Assembly: GCA_021789565.1 (NCBI GenBank)
Contig: JAJYJL010000097.1
Location: 1-7,565 of the forward strand
Length of the DNA: 7,565 nucleotides
Origin: Acidobacteriota bacterium
GTDB taxonomy: Bacteria; Acidobacteriota; Terriglobia; UBA7540
Reading direction: 5' to 3'
The position numbers were made by a program, and so were the translations under genes. Numbering within the stretch: the first letter of the stretch is position 1; each line of letters opens with the position of its first letter. This document shows, piece by piece, positions 6,947 to 7,565 of this stretch. The notes beneath the pieces are model-generated. The model saw nothing but the letters and a program-made list of their open reading frames with translations, was not told the origin of the DNA and did not search any database.

Positions 6947-7565
6947 GCAATGGGCTCCAGGTAATCCGGATTTAACTCGACGCCGAATCCAGGCTTATCG
7001 CCAAGCTTAATGCGGCCGTTTTCCGGTAACGGCTCACCGACGACAGCATCGAAGATCGGCCGAACTTTGGTTCCATCCCCCACCGTCAGGTATTCGGCAT
7101 AGGGCGAGTTCACGTTCGACATCACGAAGTGATAGTTATAGACGCCGGATCCGTGCGGCACCACTGGGATGTCATAAGGCCGTGCCATCGCCGCAATCCT
7201 GCGTACTGCGGTCAGGCCTCCACACCACTGCAGTTCCGGCTGAATTATGTCGCACGCGCGTCTGGATAGAATCGAATAATAGGCCTTGTAGTCGAATTCC
7301 AGGTTGCCTATCGCTACCTGGATCGGATTGATGCGGCTGCGCAACTCAGCGTTCAACGGCTCCGCCCAGCCGTTCGGGAGGGGATCTTCGAACCATTTCA
7401 CATCGCAATCGCGGATGCGGTCCGCGAGGCGTGCCGAGAACTCCATGTCCCACGACATGTAACAGTCGATCATCAATTCCATATCATCACCGATTGCAAG
7501 CCGGGTCTTTTCAACGCACTGCTGCATGCGCTTCAGGCCTGTTCTGCCGTCCGCAACTCCCCATG
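6943..7565 (-). CDS. L-rhamnonate dehydratase-like enolase-superfamily protein (5' truncated)
   Basis: The frame is open to the window edge, so about 206 C-terminal residues of a protein usually near 400 long are visible. Numbering is from the internal Met at 7527. It is a mandelate racemase-subgroup barrel: Asp21 (MIDCYMSWD) and Glu47 (KWFEDPL) match the first two Mg ligands, and His125 (VVPHGSGVYNYH) matches the general base. The tail, PxNGRIKLGDKPGFGVELN, is very like L-rhamnonate dehydratase (RhmD), which converts L-rhamnonate to 2-keto-3-deoxy-L-rhamnonate in the non-phosphorylated rhamnose pathway. Two positions differ: the third-ligand segment reads IGNLEF where RhmD has SGEHH, and QPEL replaces QPDV, so the Asp of the Asp-His dyad is Glu98. 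It may therefore use a related sugar acid. It overlaps the next gene by ATGA and is the first visible gene of the operon, whose promoter lies outside the window. Confidence 0.8.
   Translation of the reverse strand, partial: WGVADGRTGLKRMQQCVEKTRLAIGDDMELMIDCYMSWDMEFSARLADRIRDCDVKWFEDPLPNGWAEPLNAELRSRINPIQVAIGNLEFDYKAYYSILSRRACDIIQPELQWCGGLTAVRRIAAMARPYDIPVVPHGSGVYNYHFVMSNVNSPYAEYLTVGDGTKVRPIFDAVVGEPLPENGRIKLGDKPGFGVELNPDYLEPIA

Overview
The window is ordinary bacterial coding DNA of moderately high GC and is about 97% coding. No tRNA, rRNA, CRISPR array, insertion sequence or phage gene is visible. The twin-arginine-exported glycan lyase, the enzyme mix, and the signal-less solute-binding protein resemble what is common in soil Acidobacteriota and similar polysaccharide degraders. 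That placement is a guess from gene style, not from a marker gene.

There are two convergent gene groups. On the + strand, a 5'-truncated beta-propeller protein with one Asp-box (1-1095) is followed after 108 bases by an 849-residue Tat-exported protein of the PcRGLX/YetA type (1204-3753), the exo-rhamnogalacturonan lyase-like family. On the - strand, read from the right edge, a tight four-gene operon runs: a 5'-truncated enolase-superfamily dehydratase resembling L-rhamnonate dehydratase (7565-6943), a Gfo/Idh/MocA oxidoreductase (6946-5840), a family 1 solute-binding-like protein without a signal peptide (5843-4677), and a TIM-barrel sugar isomerase/epimerase (4674-3832). The first two junctions are 4-base ATGA overlaps and the third is a 2-base gap. 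The two groups meet in a 78-base spacer carrying three copies of a 9-base element in both orientations, which can form two mutually exclusive hairpins.

The common theme is rhamnose-containing glycan, probably pectin rhamnogalacturonan I or a similar polymer. The + strand genes would act outside the cytoplasm on the polymer or its oligomers. The - strand genes would oxidise, dehydrate and isomerise the released sugar acids inside the cell. No transporter permease, regulator or aldolase lies in the window, so the pathway is incomplete here.

The most unusual signals are: (i) an abrupt switch in strand composition inside the lyase gene, with the first ~1380 bases extremely G-rich and C-poor and the rest normal; (ii) a canonical G-quadruplex motif close to that switch; (iii) several changed active-site positions in the rhamnonate dehydratase-like protein; and (iv) a solute-binding-like protein that seems to be cytoplasmic and sits inside an enzyme operon. 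I see no clear evidence of a wholly new system.
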